Assembly (NCBI GenBank): GCA_002698425.1
Contig: NZXU01000111.1
Span: forward strand, 46,100 to 110,099
Reading direction: 5' to 3'
DNA from: Ahrensia sp.
Lineage (GTDB): Bacteria > Pseudomonadota > Alphaproteobacteria > Rhizobiales > Rhizobiaceae
Length of the DNA: 64,000 nucleotides
A program made the position numbers and the translations under genes. The notes below the pieces were generated by a model. The model made no database searches, was not told the origin of the DNA, and was given only the letters and a program-made list of their open reading frames with translations. Position 1 is the stretch's first letter. Each line of letters starts with the position of its first letter. This document shows positions 1 to 7,930 of this stretch, in pieces.

Positions 1-495
1 TGTTTCGCGTTGGTCATGGCAGGTAGTCTCGTTGTTCTTGTTGTTCTTGAATTTTCGCGCCGCGCGGGGTCGCGCCGTTGCGCGAAGGCCGAAGACCGCC
101 ATGAATGCGGATCGGAACTGTCCGGTCTGTCAAAATTGGATGCCGCCCCAATACCCGGTTTCCCCGTGTCGTTTATCGAAGCCATACTAATGGTCATTGT
201 TTAATCAAGAATTGCGATCGAAGATGACGCCGGGGAAAGGAAGCAACTTTCCTCTTATCGTTTACACTTGGTTATCGCGGTTCCGGGTCTCGCGCCGGGA
301 TAAGCCTTCAGAGACCTTGCCGATCTTTTTCGCCAAGGCGGCGTGTTCATTCGCCGGTTTCGGCTCGCGTGCGGTTCGAAGATCGGCCGAGCCGGAATTG
401 ACGTTTCCGCAGGGGAAAAAACGAAACGGGTTGCGGCGGCGCGGATTTGCGTAGTTAAAGGGCACCCCTTTGTTTTTCGGCGCGGAACGGGTCGC
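1..495. other. Non-coding or unassigned leader region
   Basis: I see no convincing gene in this stretch. The reading frames present have biased, low-complexity translations and no recognisable domain. A minus-strand ATG at 17 could open a gene leaving the window to the left, but only five codons are visible. The plus strand has a short tandem copy of TTGTTCTTG near 31-48. The region presumably holds the promoter of the glycosyltransferase that follows, but I could not define one. Confidence 0.4.
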
Positions 496-1452
496 ATGAT
501 CTCGAATGAATGGATTGCCCGCAAGGGCAAGCGGATTGCCTTCTACGCGCGGGGTGTCGCGCTGGATGCGGCGCCGTATGTCCTCTTCGAAACGCATTTG
601 CGCAGGCTGAAGCCGCAGCTGGAGGAAATCCTTTCCGGGGAAAGCGGGCTTTCCGAACGGGTCGCCTATTACAACCATATGCCGCCGGGGGATGTGCCGC
701 CGGAGGCGCGGCCGATATCGCGGATCTCCCGCGGCAAGTCCTATTACTTCTACGATCTCAAGATCCCGGCAAAGCATTTCGGCCGGTCGCGTCGCGTCAA
801 TTATGTGTTCGGCGACGTGACGTCGGTACCGCCCCGGCCCGCACTGGTTAAAAGCCGGCCGATCAGCGACGACAACGACAATTCGGTCCTGTGCAAACTG
901 GACCGGCTGAGGCATTTCGACGTCAATGTCCTGGCGGATACGATGCAGTTTCGCGACAAGAAGCCGGCCGCGGTCTGGCGCGGCTCGCTGAACAACGAGA
1001 AGCGCAAGACGCTCGCGACGCGTTATGGCGCCCATCCCTCATGCGATATCGGATATGTGTCGAAGGATCCCGGTGATGCCGGGTCGAAGCCGTTTCTGAC
1101 GATCAAGGAGCAGATGGCCTATCGCTATATCGTCTCCATCGAGGGGATCGATGTGGCGACGAATCTCAAATGGATCATGAGTTCCCGGTCCCTGTGTTTC
1201 ATGCCGCGGCCGAAATACGAGACATGGTATATGGAAGGCAGCCTGCAGCCGGGCGTCCATTATGTCGGCCTCAGGGACGATTTCGAGGATCTCGGAGACA
1301 AAATCGCCTATTACAACGACAATCTGGAAGAGGCCGAGGAGATCGTCGCCAACGCCAATGCCCATTTCCGGCGGTTTCTCGACAGCAAGAACGAGGAGCT
1401 GTGCCAGCTGGCCGTGCTCTACAAGTATTTCCGGCTGACGGGGCAGTTGTGA
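496..1452 (+). CDS. Glycosyltransferase family 90 (CAP10/LpsA-like) protein
   Basis: A 318-residue protein resembling GT90 enzymes (CAP10, LpsA) that add sugars to lipopolysaccharide or capsule. The supporting pattern is AVWRGSL at about 159-165, EQMAYRYIVSIEG at 205-217, ATNLKWIMSS at 221-230 and a following W-x-E-x-LQPGVHYV stretch, in the order typical of the family's nucleotide-sugar-binding half. The frame stays open upstream to 343, but the extra residues are basic and unlike the family, so I start at the ATG at 496; its ribosome-binding site is weak. No signal peptide is seen, which fits a cytoplasmic surface-polysaccharide enzyme. A GT4 glycosyltransferase follows 31 bases downstream, so both probably act on the same glycan. 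The sugar donor and acceptor cannot be read from sequence. Confidence 0.85.
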   Translation: MISNEWIARKGKRIAFYARGVALDAAPYVLFETHLRRLKPQLEEILSGESGLSERVAYYNHMPPGDVPPEARPISRISRGKSYYFYDLKIPAKHFGRSRRVNYVFGDVTSVPPRPALVKSRPISDDNDNSVLCKLDRLRHFDVNVLADTMQFRDKKPAAVWRGSLNNEKRKTLATRYGAHPSCDIGYVSKDPGDAGSKPFLTIKEQMAYRYIVSIEGIDVATNLKWIMSSRSLCFMPRPKYETWYMEGSLQPGVHYVGLRDDFEDLGDKIAYYNDNLEEAEEIVANANAHFRRFLDSKNEELCQLAVLYKYFRLTGQL

Positions 1453-1483
1453 TGACGAACGACAGCGGGAGTTGGGACAGGTT

Positions 1484-2437
1484 TTGAAAATCACGCTCGT
1501 ATCAGGCGGAAGATTGCCGGTTACAGGCTATGGCGGCCTGGAGCGTCAGGTTCAGTGGCTCGCGCTCGAACTGCACCGGCAGGGGCATCAGGTCACTATA
1601 GTGAGCGAGGCTGTCGGGCCGCTGGGCGATATCGAGATGCGGGCGGCGGCGAGAGACCAATTGCCGGAAGCGATTCCCGCTGACGCCGATATCGTCAATT
1701 TCCATGCGAGATGGCCGCGCGAGGGAGACGATTTCGGCAAGCCTTTCCTGAATACCGCCCACAATATCTATCCCCATATCGACGTCAGGAATGCACCGTG
1801 GAGCTTCGTTAGCGCGTTCCATGCGAAGCGCCAGGGCGGCGCCCATTACGTCCATAACGGCTTCCCGCTCGACGATTATCCCTTGTGCGAGAACAAGTCG
1901 GACAGGCTTCTGTTCATGGCGGGCGTCGGGCGGCCGGGAAAAAACCTGACGCGTGCGGTGGCGCTGGCGCATCATTTCGATTTTCCCCTGGATGTCGCCG
2001 GCGGGCGACGTTGGGGTTTGCTGAACCGGAGCAAGGTTCGCAAGGAATTGCTGTTCTTCAAGACCCTCACCCCGCGGTTCCGTTTCCACGGCATCGTGGA
2101 TGGCGGGCGGAAGATGAAATTGCTCGGGCAGGCGAAGGCCTTTCTCAATCCGATCCGCGTCGAGGAGACCTTCGGCATGGCCCCTGTCGAGGCCATGCTG
2201 TGCGGCACGCCAGTCCTGGCGACGCCGCTTGCTGCAATGCCGGAAATCGTGACGAGGGAGACCGGGTTTCTCTTCGAAACCGACGCCGAGTTCGCCGAAG
2301 CTCTCGAGGGTTTGGGCGACCTGGAACCGCGCTGGATCCGCGAATCCGCCGCCGACCGGTTCTCGATCGAGCGGACCGCGAAAGGCTATCTCGATCTTTA
2401 TGCGCGGGTACTCGATGGGGACAGGCTCGTGAATTGA
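1484..2437 (+). CDS. Glycosyltransferase family 4 protein
   Basis: A roughly 317-residue GT-B fold glycosyltransferase. The N-terminus KITLVSGGRLPVTGYGGLE is the usual beta-strand plus glycine-rich loop of GT4 enzymes. The C-terminal half has EETFGMAPVEAMLCGTPVLA, the E-x7-E donor-binding motif, followed by PEIV. No ATG fits. TTG at 1484 gives the normal family start (M-K-I-T-L), and a TTG at 1472 is the alternative. GGGAG at 1467-1471 is the nearest ribosome-binding site. It lies just after the GT90 gene and is probably co-transcribed with it, suggesting a joint role in LPS or exopolysaccharide assembly. The sugar specificity is unknown. The rare start codon may keep expression low. Confidence 0.85.
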   Translation: MKITLVSGGRLPVTGYGGLERQVQWLALELHRQGHQVTIVSEAVGPLGDIEMRAAARDQLPEAIPADADIVNFHARWPREGDDFGKPFLNTAHNIYPHIDVRNAPWSFVSAFHAKRQGGAHYVHNGFPLDDYPLCENKSDRLLFMAGVGRPGKNLTRAVALAHHFDFPLDVAGGRRWGLLNRSKVRKELLFFKTLTPRFRFHGIVDGGRKMKLLGQAKAFLNPIRVEETFGMAPVEAMLCGTPVLATPLAAMPEIVTRETGFLFETDAEFAEALEGLGDLEPRWIRESAADRFSIERTAKGYLDLYARVLDGDRLVN

Positions 2438-2660
2438 CCCTTGTTCGGGCTCATCTGGAGCCGGACCAGTCCCGCCATCATTCTGACGGGTGACAAGGGG
2501 CTCACGCGCCGCTATTTCGGGCCGGGCGCAACCTTCGCCGACGCGAGGCATTCCACCAGTCTCAGCGCGGGCGGCGCTCGCCACGCAATTTACCGTCTGG
2601 ATCCGGCGTCGCCGGGCAAGGGCCACGCCTGATCCACCTTCTATGAAAAGGTTTCTTCAC

Positions 2661-4109
2661 ATGCTGTCGCTCAAAGATGAGAAGCTTCTCGAAACACGCG
2701 CCTATGTGAATGGCGAGTGGGTCGGCGGGGACAAGACGTTCCCGGTCGAAAATCCGTCCACCGGGGAGGTCATTGCCGAGGTTGCCGATCTCGGCGCCGA
2801 TATCGAGCCGGCGATCGACGCGGCCTATGCGGCGCGCAAGGAATGGGCCGCGAAATCGGGCAAGGAGCGCGGGGGCATCCTGCGGCGGCTCTACGAACTG
2901 ATGGTCGAGAACGCCGACGACCTCGCCACGATCCTGACCGCGGAGATGGGCAAGCCCTGGCCGGAAGCGCGCGGCGAGATCCTCTACGGCGCATCCTATG
3001 TCGAATGGTTCTCCGAAGAGGCCAAGCGCATTTATGGCGACGTCATTCCGGGGCCGACGTCCGACAAGCGATTTGTCGTCGTCAAGCAGCCGGTGGGCGT
3101 GGTAGGGGCGATCACGCCGTGGAATTTTCCCAACGCCATGCTGTCGCGCAAGATGGCTCCGGCGCTCGCGTCGGGGTGCACCATGGTGGCGCGGCCGGCC
3201 GAATTGACGCCGCTCTCCGCCATCGCGATCGGCGTTCTGGCGGAGCGGGCGGGCGTGCCGGCCGGCGTGTTCAACGTGATCCCGTCTTCGCAATCCGCCG
3301 CGGTGGGAGAAATCCTCTGCGCTTCCGAAAAGGTGGCCAAGCTCACCTTCACCGGTTCGACCCGGGTCGGCAAGATCCTGATGCGGCAGGGCGCCGAGAC
3401 GATCAAGAAACTGTCGCTGGAACTGGGCGGCAACGCGCCCTTCATCGTCTTCGACGATGCGGATGTCGATGCGGCCGTCGAGGGGGCGATGATCGCCAAG
3501 TTCCGCAACAATGGCCAGACCTGCGTCTGCGCCAACCGCATCTATGTGCAGGCCGGCATCTACGACAGTTTCGCGGAGAAGCTCGCCGCGGCGATGGACG
3601 GGCTGACGCTCGGGGACGGTTTCGCGGACGGCGTGACCACGGGGCCGCTGATCAACACGGCGGCTCTCGGCAAGGTCGAAGAGCATATCGAAGACGCCCT
3701 GTCGAAGGGTGCGACGCTCGCCAAGGGCGGCCAGCGCTCCAATCTCGGCGGGACGTTCTACCAGCCGACGCTGTTGAGCGACGTGACCCAGTCCATGAAG
3801 GTCGCGCGCGACGAAACCTTCGGCCCGCTCGCGCCGCTCGTCAGGTTCGAGCATGAGGAAGAGGCGATCGCCTGGTCCAACGATACGGAATTCGGCCTCG
3901 CCTCCTATTTCTACACCAGCGACCTCGCCCGCGCCTGGCGTGTCGGCGAAGCACTCGAAACCGGCATGGTCGGCATCAATACGGGCGCCATTTCGACCGA
4001 GCTTGCCCCGTTTGGCGGGGTCAAGCAGTCTGGCATGGGGCGCGAAGGTTCGAAATACGGGATCGAGGACTATCTCGAGATCAAGAGCATGTGCTTCGCC
4101 GGCATATGA
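2661..4109 (+). CDS. gabD: NAD(P)-dependent succinate-semialdehyde dehydrogenase
   Basis: Oxidises succinate semialdehyde to succinate, the last step of GABA catabolism. At 482 residues it matches the length of E. coli GabD. The start at 2661 gives MLSLKDEKLL, the usual family N-terminus, and has AAAAGG at 2646-2650 in front; ATG 2643 is an alternative adding six residues. Seen in order are the cofactor-binding ITPWNFP segment, LTFTGSTRVGK, the glutamate-bearing LELGGNAPFIVFDDAD, and NNGQTCVCANR with catalytic Cys288 and the second Cys290 that marks the GabD group. The C-terminal FGGVKQSGMGREG is also typical. No GABA aminotransferase lies beside it, so the substrate is assigned from the protein alone. 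Confidence 0.93.
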   Translation: MLSLKDEKLLETRAYVNGEWVGGDKTFPVENPSTGEVIAEVADLGADIEPAIDAAYAARKEWAAKSGKERGGILRRLYELMVENADDLATILTAEMGKPWPEARGEILYGASYVEWFSEEAKRIYGDVIPGPTSDKRFVVVKQPVGVVGAITPWNFPNAMLSRKMAPALASGCTMVARPAELTPLSAIAIGVLAERAGVPAGVFNVIPSSQSAAVGEILCASEKVAKLTFTGSTRVGKILMRQGAETIKKLSLELGGNAPFIVFDDADVDAAVEGAMIAKFRNNGQTCVCANRIYVQAGIYDSFAEKLAAAMDGLTLGDGFADGVTTGPLINTAALGKVEEHIEDALSKGATLAKGGQRSNLGGTFYQPTLLSDVTQSMKVARDETFGPLAPLVRFEHEEEAIAWSNDTEFGLASYFYTSDLARAWRVGEALETGMVGINTGAISTELAPFGGVKQSGMGREGSKYGIEDYLEIKSMCFAGI

Positions 4110-4120
4110 CGCGTCGGCGG

Positions 4121-4143
4121 CAAGGCGCTATTCCAGCGCCTTG
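4121..4143. terminator. Hairpin between convergent gabD and SIP genes
   Basis: A perfect 9-bp stem, CAAGGCGCT / AGCGCCTTG with loop ATTCC, lies just after the gabD stop and reaches into the last codons of the convergent reductase gene. It is placed to stop transcription from both sides. No T-run follows on either strand, so intrinsic termination is only suggested. Confidence 0.4.
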
Positions 4144-4871
4144 TCGCTCGTATCCGCCTTTCCTTTCACCCAGTAACCGGCCGCCTTGATCAGTTCGGCC
4201 GGATGGCCGCGCTCGTCGCGAATGTGGCCGCGGAGCGCGCGCGCCACGCCGGCCTCGGCGGCGATCCAGACAAAGCCCCTGCCGTCCGGCAGATCGATGG
4301 CTTTCAAGGCTTCGAGCACGGGCGCAGGATCATTCGCCTGGTCCTCCGGCCGGACGACCCAGTGGCTGGTCAGGTCCGCGGCGGTCTCGAATTGCTGCCT
4401 GTCGTCTTCAGAGAGGACGGCGCCGAGCACGATGATCCTGGTTCCGGCGCCTGTTTCCTCGATCCGCCGTCCGATCGCGGGAAGCGCCGTTTCGTCTCCG
4501 ATCAGGAGCCACCAGTCGAAAGCGGGCGCGATCACGGCCGAACCGCGCGGCCCGCCGATGGTCAGCGTGTCGCCCGGTTGCGCGTGGATCGCCCAGTCGG
4601 TCGCCGGACCGGCATCGTGCACGGCGAAATCGAGCGTGAGCGTTCCTGCCGCCACGTCGAAGGCGCGCGGCGTATATTCGCGCATCAACGGTTTCTCGCC
4701 GTCCGTTTCGAAAAAGAGCTTGATGTGATCGTCGGGGGAAAGCGACTCGAAGCCTTCCATGTCCCCCTGTAACTCCAGGCGTATCATTGCAGGCGTCAGG
4801 CGGATGACGTCCGCGACGGTCAGTGTGCGGCGGCGCGTTTCGTGGCGTTTCCGGATGATGATTTCTTCCAT
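4128..4871 (-). CDS. Siderophore-interacting protein (FAD-dependent ferric reductase)
   Basis: A 247-residue ViuB/SIP-family flavoreductase, expected to reduce ferric siderophore complexes in the cytoplasm with NAD(P)H. The FAD motif R-E-Y-T is at 64-67, followed by GGPRGSAVI near 107-114. The NAD(P)H-binding region includes LLIGDETALPAIGRRI around 122-137, and the C-terminus has the family GYWVKG signature. The start at 4871 is preceded by GAGGAA on the minus strand; longer forms run into unlikely sequence. It stands alone, facing gabD, with no siderophore transporter beside it. The heme-uptake island lies about 18 kb away. I saw no iron box in its upstream region. Confidence 0.9.
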   Translation of the reverse strand: MEEIIIRKRHETRRRTLTVADVIRLTPAMIRLELQGDMEGFESLSPDDHIKLFFETDGEKPLMREYTPRAFDVAAGTLTLDFAVHDAGPATDWAIHAQPGDTLTIGGPRGSAVIAPAFDWWLLIGDETALPAIGRRIEETGAGTRIIVLGAVLSEDDRQQFETAADLTSHWVVRPEDQANDPAPVLEALKAIDLPDGRGFVWIAAEAGVARALRGHIRDERGHPAELIKAAGYWVKGKADTSDKALE

Positions 4872-5246
4872 TTCAAATTCCTCGTTCGTGCGAAACCATG
4901 GCCGCGATTTCGTTTCCTGCCGGGGCGGGCATTCTCTGCCGCGAAAAACTGTCCGATGCGCCCGGCAGGCAAGTCTGAATTCAATGTATGACCGAACCCG
5001 AGGCGGGCCGGACTTCCGCGTTCCCGATCCGTTGCGGGCATTCGTCATCTGCAGGGCGATGTTCGAACGCGATTGTTCCGCCTGAGCCGAGGCCGGTGTC
5101 ATTCCGCACATGGATGTGGGGTCTCGAAGCGACTTTTTTAGTTCGGCAACGGAAGACAGTGTGTTTCGGTTGCCGACACTGCCGGGGAGCGGGGGACTGC
5201 ATGAAGGAACTGCGAACCCAGGCCACCGTTGGGCCGGGTTTCCGAA
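4872..5246. other. Intergenic region between SIP and tRNA-Val
   Basis: About 375 bases with no supported gene. It should contain the promoter of the minus-strand siderophore-interacting protein, but I could not recognise -35/-10 elements or a TGA-N9-TCA iron box. The small frames crossing it have no family resemblance. Confidence 0.4.
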
Positions 5247-5321
5247 TGGTGGGCGGTACTGGGATTGAACCAGTGACCCCTACGATGTCAACGTAGTGCT
5301 CTCCCGCTGAGCTAACCGCCC
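5247..5321 (-). tRNA. tRNA-Val (anticodon GAC)
   Basis: Read on the minus strand, the 75 bases fold as a complete tRNA: acceptor GGGCGGT/ACCGCCC, D-arm GCTC-loop-GAGC, anticodon arm CTACG-TTGACAT-CGTAG, a five-base variable loop, T-arm ACTGG-TTCAATC-CCAGT, discriminator A, and an encoded CCA tail. The anticodon GAC reads valine codons GUC and GUU. Confidence 0.97.
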
Positions 5322-5350
5322 GTATCCGGATGTTGTGGCGAAGGCGGGTG

Positions 5351-5370
5351 AAAAGCCGTTTGCGGCTTTC
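5351..5370 (-). terminator. Possible terminator of cpdR
   Basis: A 7-bp stem AAAGCCG/CGGCTTT with a four-base loop sits downstream of the cpdR stop. On the minus strand the second arm runs into four T residues. The short T-run makes this a weak candidate. Confidence 0.4.
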
Positions 5371-5461
5371 CGGCAGTCGTCACAGAGCCGCGCATACACC
5401 ACAAGAGCGGCGGCCGGTCAATAGTGTGGATGTCACAAATATGGCGTCGCGATCAAGCCGG

Positions 5462-5824
5462 TCACGCCGCCTTGATCATCTTGTCGACTTCCGAAACCAG
5501 TTCGCGCAGATGGAACGGTTTCGACAGGACCTTGGCGTCCTTGGGCGCATTGGAATCCGGGTTGAGCGCAACGGCCGCGAAACCGGTGATGAACATCACC
5601 TTCAGGTCGGGATCGAGCTCGGTCGCGCGACGCGCGAGTTCGATGCCGTCCATCTCCGGCATGACGATATCGGTCAGCAGCAGCGAGAAAGGCTCTTCGC
5701 GCAGTCTCTCGTAGGCGCTGGCGCCGTTGTCGTAGTCGATGACCTGGTAGCCGGCCCGTTCCAGCGCCTTGACGAGAAAGGCGCGCATATCGTTGTCGTC
5801 TTCGGCGAGAAGAATTCGATTCAT
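5462..5824 (-). CDS. cpdR: Single-domain response regulator CpdR
   Basis: A 120-residue receiver domain with no output domain. Acidic residues Asp9/Asp10, phospho-acceptor Asp52 in LLTDIVMPEMDG, and the conserved lysine in VLSKPFHL are all present. Sequence and length match alphaproteobacterial CpdR. In Caulobacter, unphosphorylated CpdR brings ClpXP protease to its substrates, including PdeA and indirectly CtrA; phosphorylation by the CckA-ChpT relay switches this off. The start at 5824 gives the family MNRILLAEDD N-terminus. The divergent neighbour, an N-formylglutamate amidohydrolase, sits next to cpdR in other Rhizobiales as I recall, which supports orthology. A link between cell cycle control and protein turnover is known for the family, not shown here. 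Confidence 0.92.
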   Translation of the reverse strand: MNRILLAEDDNDMRAFLVKALERAGYQVIDYDNGASAYERLREEPFSLLLTDIVMPEMDGIELARRATELDPDLKVMFITGFAAVALNPDSNAPKDAKVLSKPFHLRELVSEVDKMIKAA

Positions 5825-6047
5825 GACTGATCCGTTCGCTGCGCCGCACGGCCGGCGGCAAGGCATTTCCAATGCCCCAGTCATGGCCGGGGACGGTAAA
5901 TATCGGGTTTATTTCATGCCGAAACGTCCTATCTTGGCAAGGGATTTCGCCCGGCCGACATGCCACAAAGGCTGGACAGGCCGCGAACCACCTGTCAACA
6001 ATTCCAAAAACCGAAACGGGAAACAGCGAATCGAACCGGCAGCCATT

Positions 6048-6938
6048 ATGAATTGCGATCCCGATTTCTCGGAGCATCCGGCCTTCGAGGTCCGCCAACC
6101 GGCCGAACAGCGCGTTCCCTTCGTCTTCAATTCGCCGCATAGCGGCCGTGTCTACCCGCCCCGTTTCCTTGCGATGAGCCGCCTCGACGCCGTCTCGATC
6201 AGGCGTTCGGAGGATTATTTCGTCGACGAGCTGTTCTCCGGCGCGGTGCCGCTGGGCGCGCCGATGCTGATGGCGCATTTCCCGCGCGCCTATCTCGACG
6301 TGAACCGCGAACCCTACGAGCTCGATCCGCGCATGTTCGGCGAGAGGCTGCCGCCCTATGCCAATTCGCGCTCTATCCGGGTCGCGGGGGGGCTCGGGAC
6401 CGTGCCGCGGGTCGTCTCCGAGGGCGTCGAGATCTACCGCAACCGCATTCCGGTTTCCGAGGCGCAGAGCCGCATCGCCAATATCTACAAGCCCTATCAC
6501 CAGACGCTTCGCGAATTGCTGGCCCAGACGCATCGCGAATTCGGCTTCGCCGTACTGATCGACTGCCACTCCATGCCGGCCTCGGTGCGCTACGGCCCGG
6601 AAGGCGTACGGCCGGATTTCATCGTCGGCGACCGGTTCGGCACCAGCGCCAGCCGCGATCTGTCGCAGGCGGCAATCGAGATCCTTTCGGGGATGGGATA
6701 TTTGGTGACGGCCAACAAGCCCTATGCCGGCGGGTTCATCACCGAGCATTACGGACGCCCGCTCAAGGGGCTGCATGCGCTTCAGATCGAGGTCAATCGC
6801 GGCCTCTACATGGACGAGCGCACGATCATCCGGAAGCCGTCCTTTCCGGTGCTGCAGAACGATATCGCCAGCTTCGTCTCGCAGCTGATGTCGCTGCCGG
6901 ACAGCCATTTCTTCGACTATTCGATAGCTGCCGAATAA
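6048..6938 (+). CDS. N-formylglutamate amidohydrolase family protein
   Basis: A 296-residue zinc hydrolase of the N-formylglutamate amidohydrolase family, which releases formate and glutamate from N-formylglutamate in one route of histidine breakdown. The metal-binding start of the domain is VFNSPHSGR, with His31, and IDCHSMP supplies a further ligand region; YLDVNREPYELDP is a family block. The start at 6048 removes an upstream extension that overlaps the divergent cpdR gene and lacks conservation. No hut genes are nearby, so the physiological substrate may be another N-acyl amino acid. It is transcribed away from cpdR, sharing a 223-base promoter region. Confidence 0.87.
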   Translation: MNCDPDFSEHPAFEVRQPAEQRVPFVFNSPHSGRVYPPRFLAMSRLDAVSIRRSEDYFVDELFSGAVPLGAPMLMAHFPRAYLDVNREPYELDPRMFGERLPPYANSRSIRVAGGLGTVPRVVSEGVEIYRNRIPVSEAQSRIANIYKPYHQTLRELLAQTHREFGFAVLIDCHSMPASVRYGPEGVRPDFIVGDRFGTSASRDLSQAAIEILSGMGYLVTANKPYAGGFITEHYGRPLKGLHALQIEVNRGLYMDERTIIRKPSFPVLQNDIASFVSQLMSLPDSHFFDYSIAAE

Positions 6939-6956
6939 CGCGCAGACCCAGGCCGC

Positions 6957-7040
6957 AAAAAAAGGCCGCATCAAAAAAAGCGATGCGGCCAAAGTCTAGG
7001 GAGGAAACGCCCAAGGAGGGCGTGGCAACGAATTGCCGGC
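6957..7040 (-). ncRNA. Candidate trans-acting sRNA with two anti-Shine-Dalgarno motifs
   Basis: On the minus strand a compact RNA of about 80 bases can be drawn. Hairpin 1 is GGCAA-TTCG-TTGCC (7024-7037). Hairpin 2 is CGCCC-TCCTT-GGGCG (7008-7022), presenting CCTCCTT, the complement of AAGGAGG. A single-stranded TTTCCTCCCT follows. The end is a 9-bp stem GGCCGCATC/GATGCGGCC (6964-6990) with a run of seven T (6957-6963), a textbook intrinsic terminator. A promoter-like pair lies just upstream. No minus-strand protein gene lies here that this terminator could serve. The layout resembles rhizobial and Rhodobacter sRNAs with CCUCC loops (alpha-r14, EcpR1 and CcsR types), but I cannot verify membership. 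Confidence 0.7.
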
Positions 7041-7044
7041 CTCC

Positions 7045-7072
7045 AGAGTATGCTGCAACGCAAAAATGTCAA
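7045..7072 (-). promoter_or_regulatory. Predicted promoter of the candidate sRNA
   Basis: Minus-strand TTGACA (7067-7072) is followed after 16 bases by TACTCT (7045-7050), or after 14 bases by CATACT. A start near 7038-7040 would place the first hairpin at the RNA 5' end. The -35 is perfect; the -10 is only fair. Confidence 0.5.
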
Positions 7073-7138
7073 TGTGCGATGCAGCATTCGACGGAGAATT
7101 CACTTGTCTCCGCACAGGTTTTTGACCACAAAGCGCGG

Positions 7139-7930
7139 ATGACCCGCGAGATTCTCCCCGATGTCACCTTTATGCAACGCCTTGCCGCAGCGGCAGCGGC
7201 CGAGACGCTGCCGCTGTTTCGCTCCAGCGCCCTGGTGGAGAACAAGGAGGATGGCGGGTTCGACCCGGTCACCGCAGCCGACCGCGATGCCGAAGCGGCT
7301 ATCCGCGCACTGATCGAGGAAACCTATCCCGATCACGGCATTATCGGCGAGGAGCATGGCGCGGTGCGCGAGACCGCATCGCATGTCTGGATCATCGATC
7401 CGATCGACGGGACGCGCGCCTTCATATCCGGGTTGCCGGTCTGGGGGACGCTTGTCGGGCTCCGGGTCGACGGCGTGGCGACCGCGGGCTTCATGTCGCA
7501 ACCCTTTACCGGCGAGTTCTTCGTTGCCGATGGCGAGAAGAGCATGCTGATTCGTGGCGATGCTGCGCCTGTGCGATTGTCGACGCGCAAGCACCACGCG
7601 CTTTCCGACGCGACGATCTTCACGACGACGCCGGCCCTGTTCGGGACTGGCGCGAAGCGCGACGCCTGGAACCGGCTGGAAACCGAGGTGAAACTCGCCC
7701 GCTATGGCTGCGACTGCTACGCCTTCGCGATGGTGGCGGCGGGGTTTGCAGATATCGTGGTCGATCCCGGGCTGAACGCCTATGACATCGCGGCGCTGAT
7801 CCCGCTGATCGAGCAGGCGGGGGGCGTTGTGACGACCCTCGAAGGCGGCAATGCGGTCGGTGGCGGCGATATCATCGCGGCGGCGACGCCGGCCCTGCAC
7901 GAAGCCGCGCTCGACATCCTCAATCGCTGA
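7139..7930 (+). CDS. hisN: Inositol monophosphatase family protein, probable histidinol-phosphatase
   Basis: A 263-residue Mg-dependent phosphatase of the IMPase fold. Metal-binding residues are in GEEHG (Glu71) and WIIDPIDGTRAF (Asp88, Asp91). In alphaproteobacteria lacking the HisB-type enzyme, a member of this group (HisN) dephosphorylates histidinol phosphate; the length and spacing fit that subgroup, but inositol or other sugar phosphatase activity cannot be excluded. The frame is open further upstream across the sRNA locus, so I take the ATG at 7139, where conserved sequence begins. The ribosome-binding site is poor. Its 3' end overlaps the convergent hydrolase gene by 11 bases. Confidence 0.85.
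   Translation: MTREILPDVTFMQRLAAAAAAETLPLFRSSALVENKEDGGFDPVTAADRDAEAAIRALIEETYPDHGIIGEEHGAVRETASHVWIIDPIDGTRAFISGLPVWGTLVGLRVDGVATAGFMSQPFTGEFFVADGEKSMLIRGDAAPVRLSTRKHHALSDATIFTTTPALFGTGAKRDAWNRLETEVKLARYGCDCYAFAMVAAGFADIVVDPGLNAYDIAALIPLIEQAGGVVTTLEGGNAVGGGDIIAAATPALHEAALDILNR

Noticed and set aside
1..17. Minus-strand ATG that might open a gene leaving the window
   Set aside because: Only five codons are visible, so no product can be supported.
31..48. Tandem TTGTTCTTG repeat
   Set aside because: Two short copies only; not enough for a repeat array or a defined operator.
343..495. Longer N-terminus for the GT90 protein
   Set aside because: The added 51 residues are basic and not like the family, and no better ribosome-binding site is present at 343.
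4988..5296. Plus-strand frame covering tRNA-Val
   Set aside because: It runs through the tRNA gene and has no domain or ribosome-binding site.
6964..6990. Hairpin read as a plus-strand terminator of the N-formylglutamate amidohydrolase gene
   Set aside because: On the plus strand it is followed by AAAGTC, not T. The T-run is on the minus strand, so it is assigned to the candidate sRNA.
6983..7138. Longer N-terminus for HisN reaching back over the sRNA locus
   Set aside because: The added residues are not conserved-looking, and the same bases form a structured RNA on the other strand.
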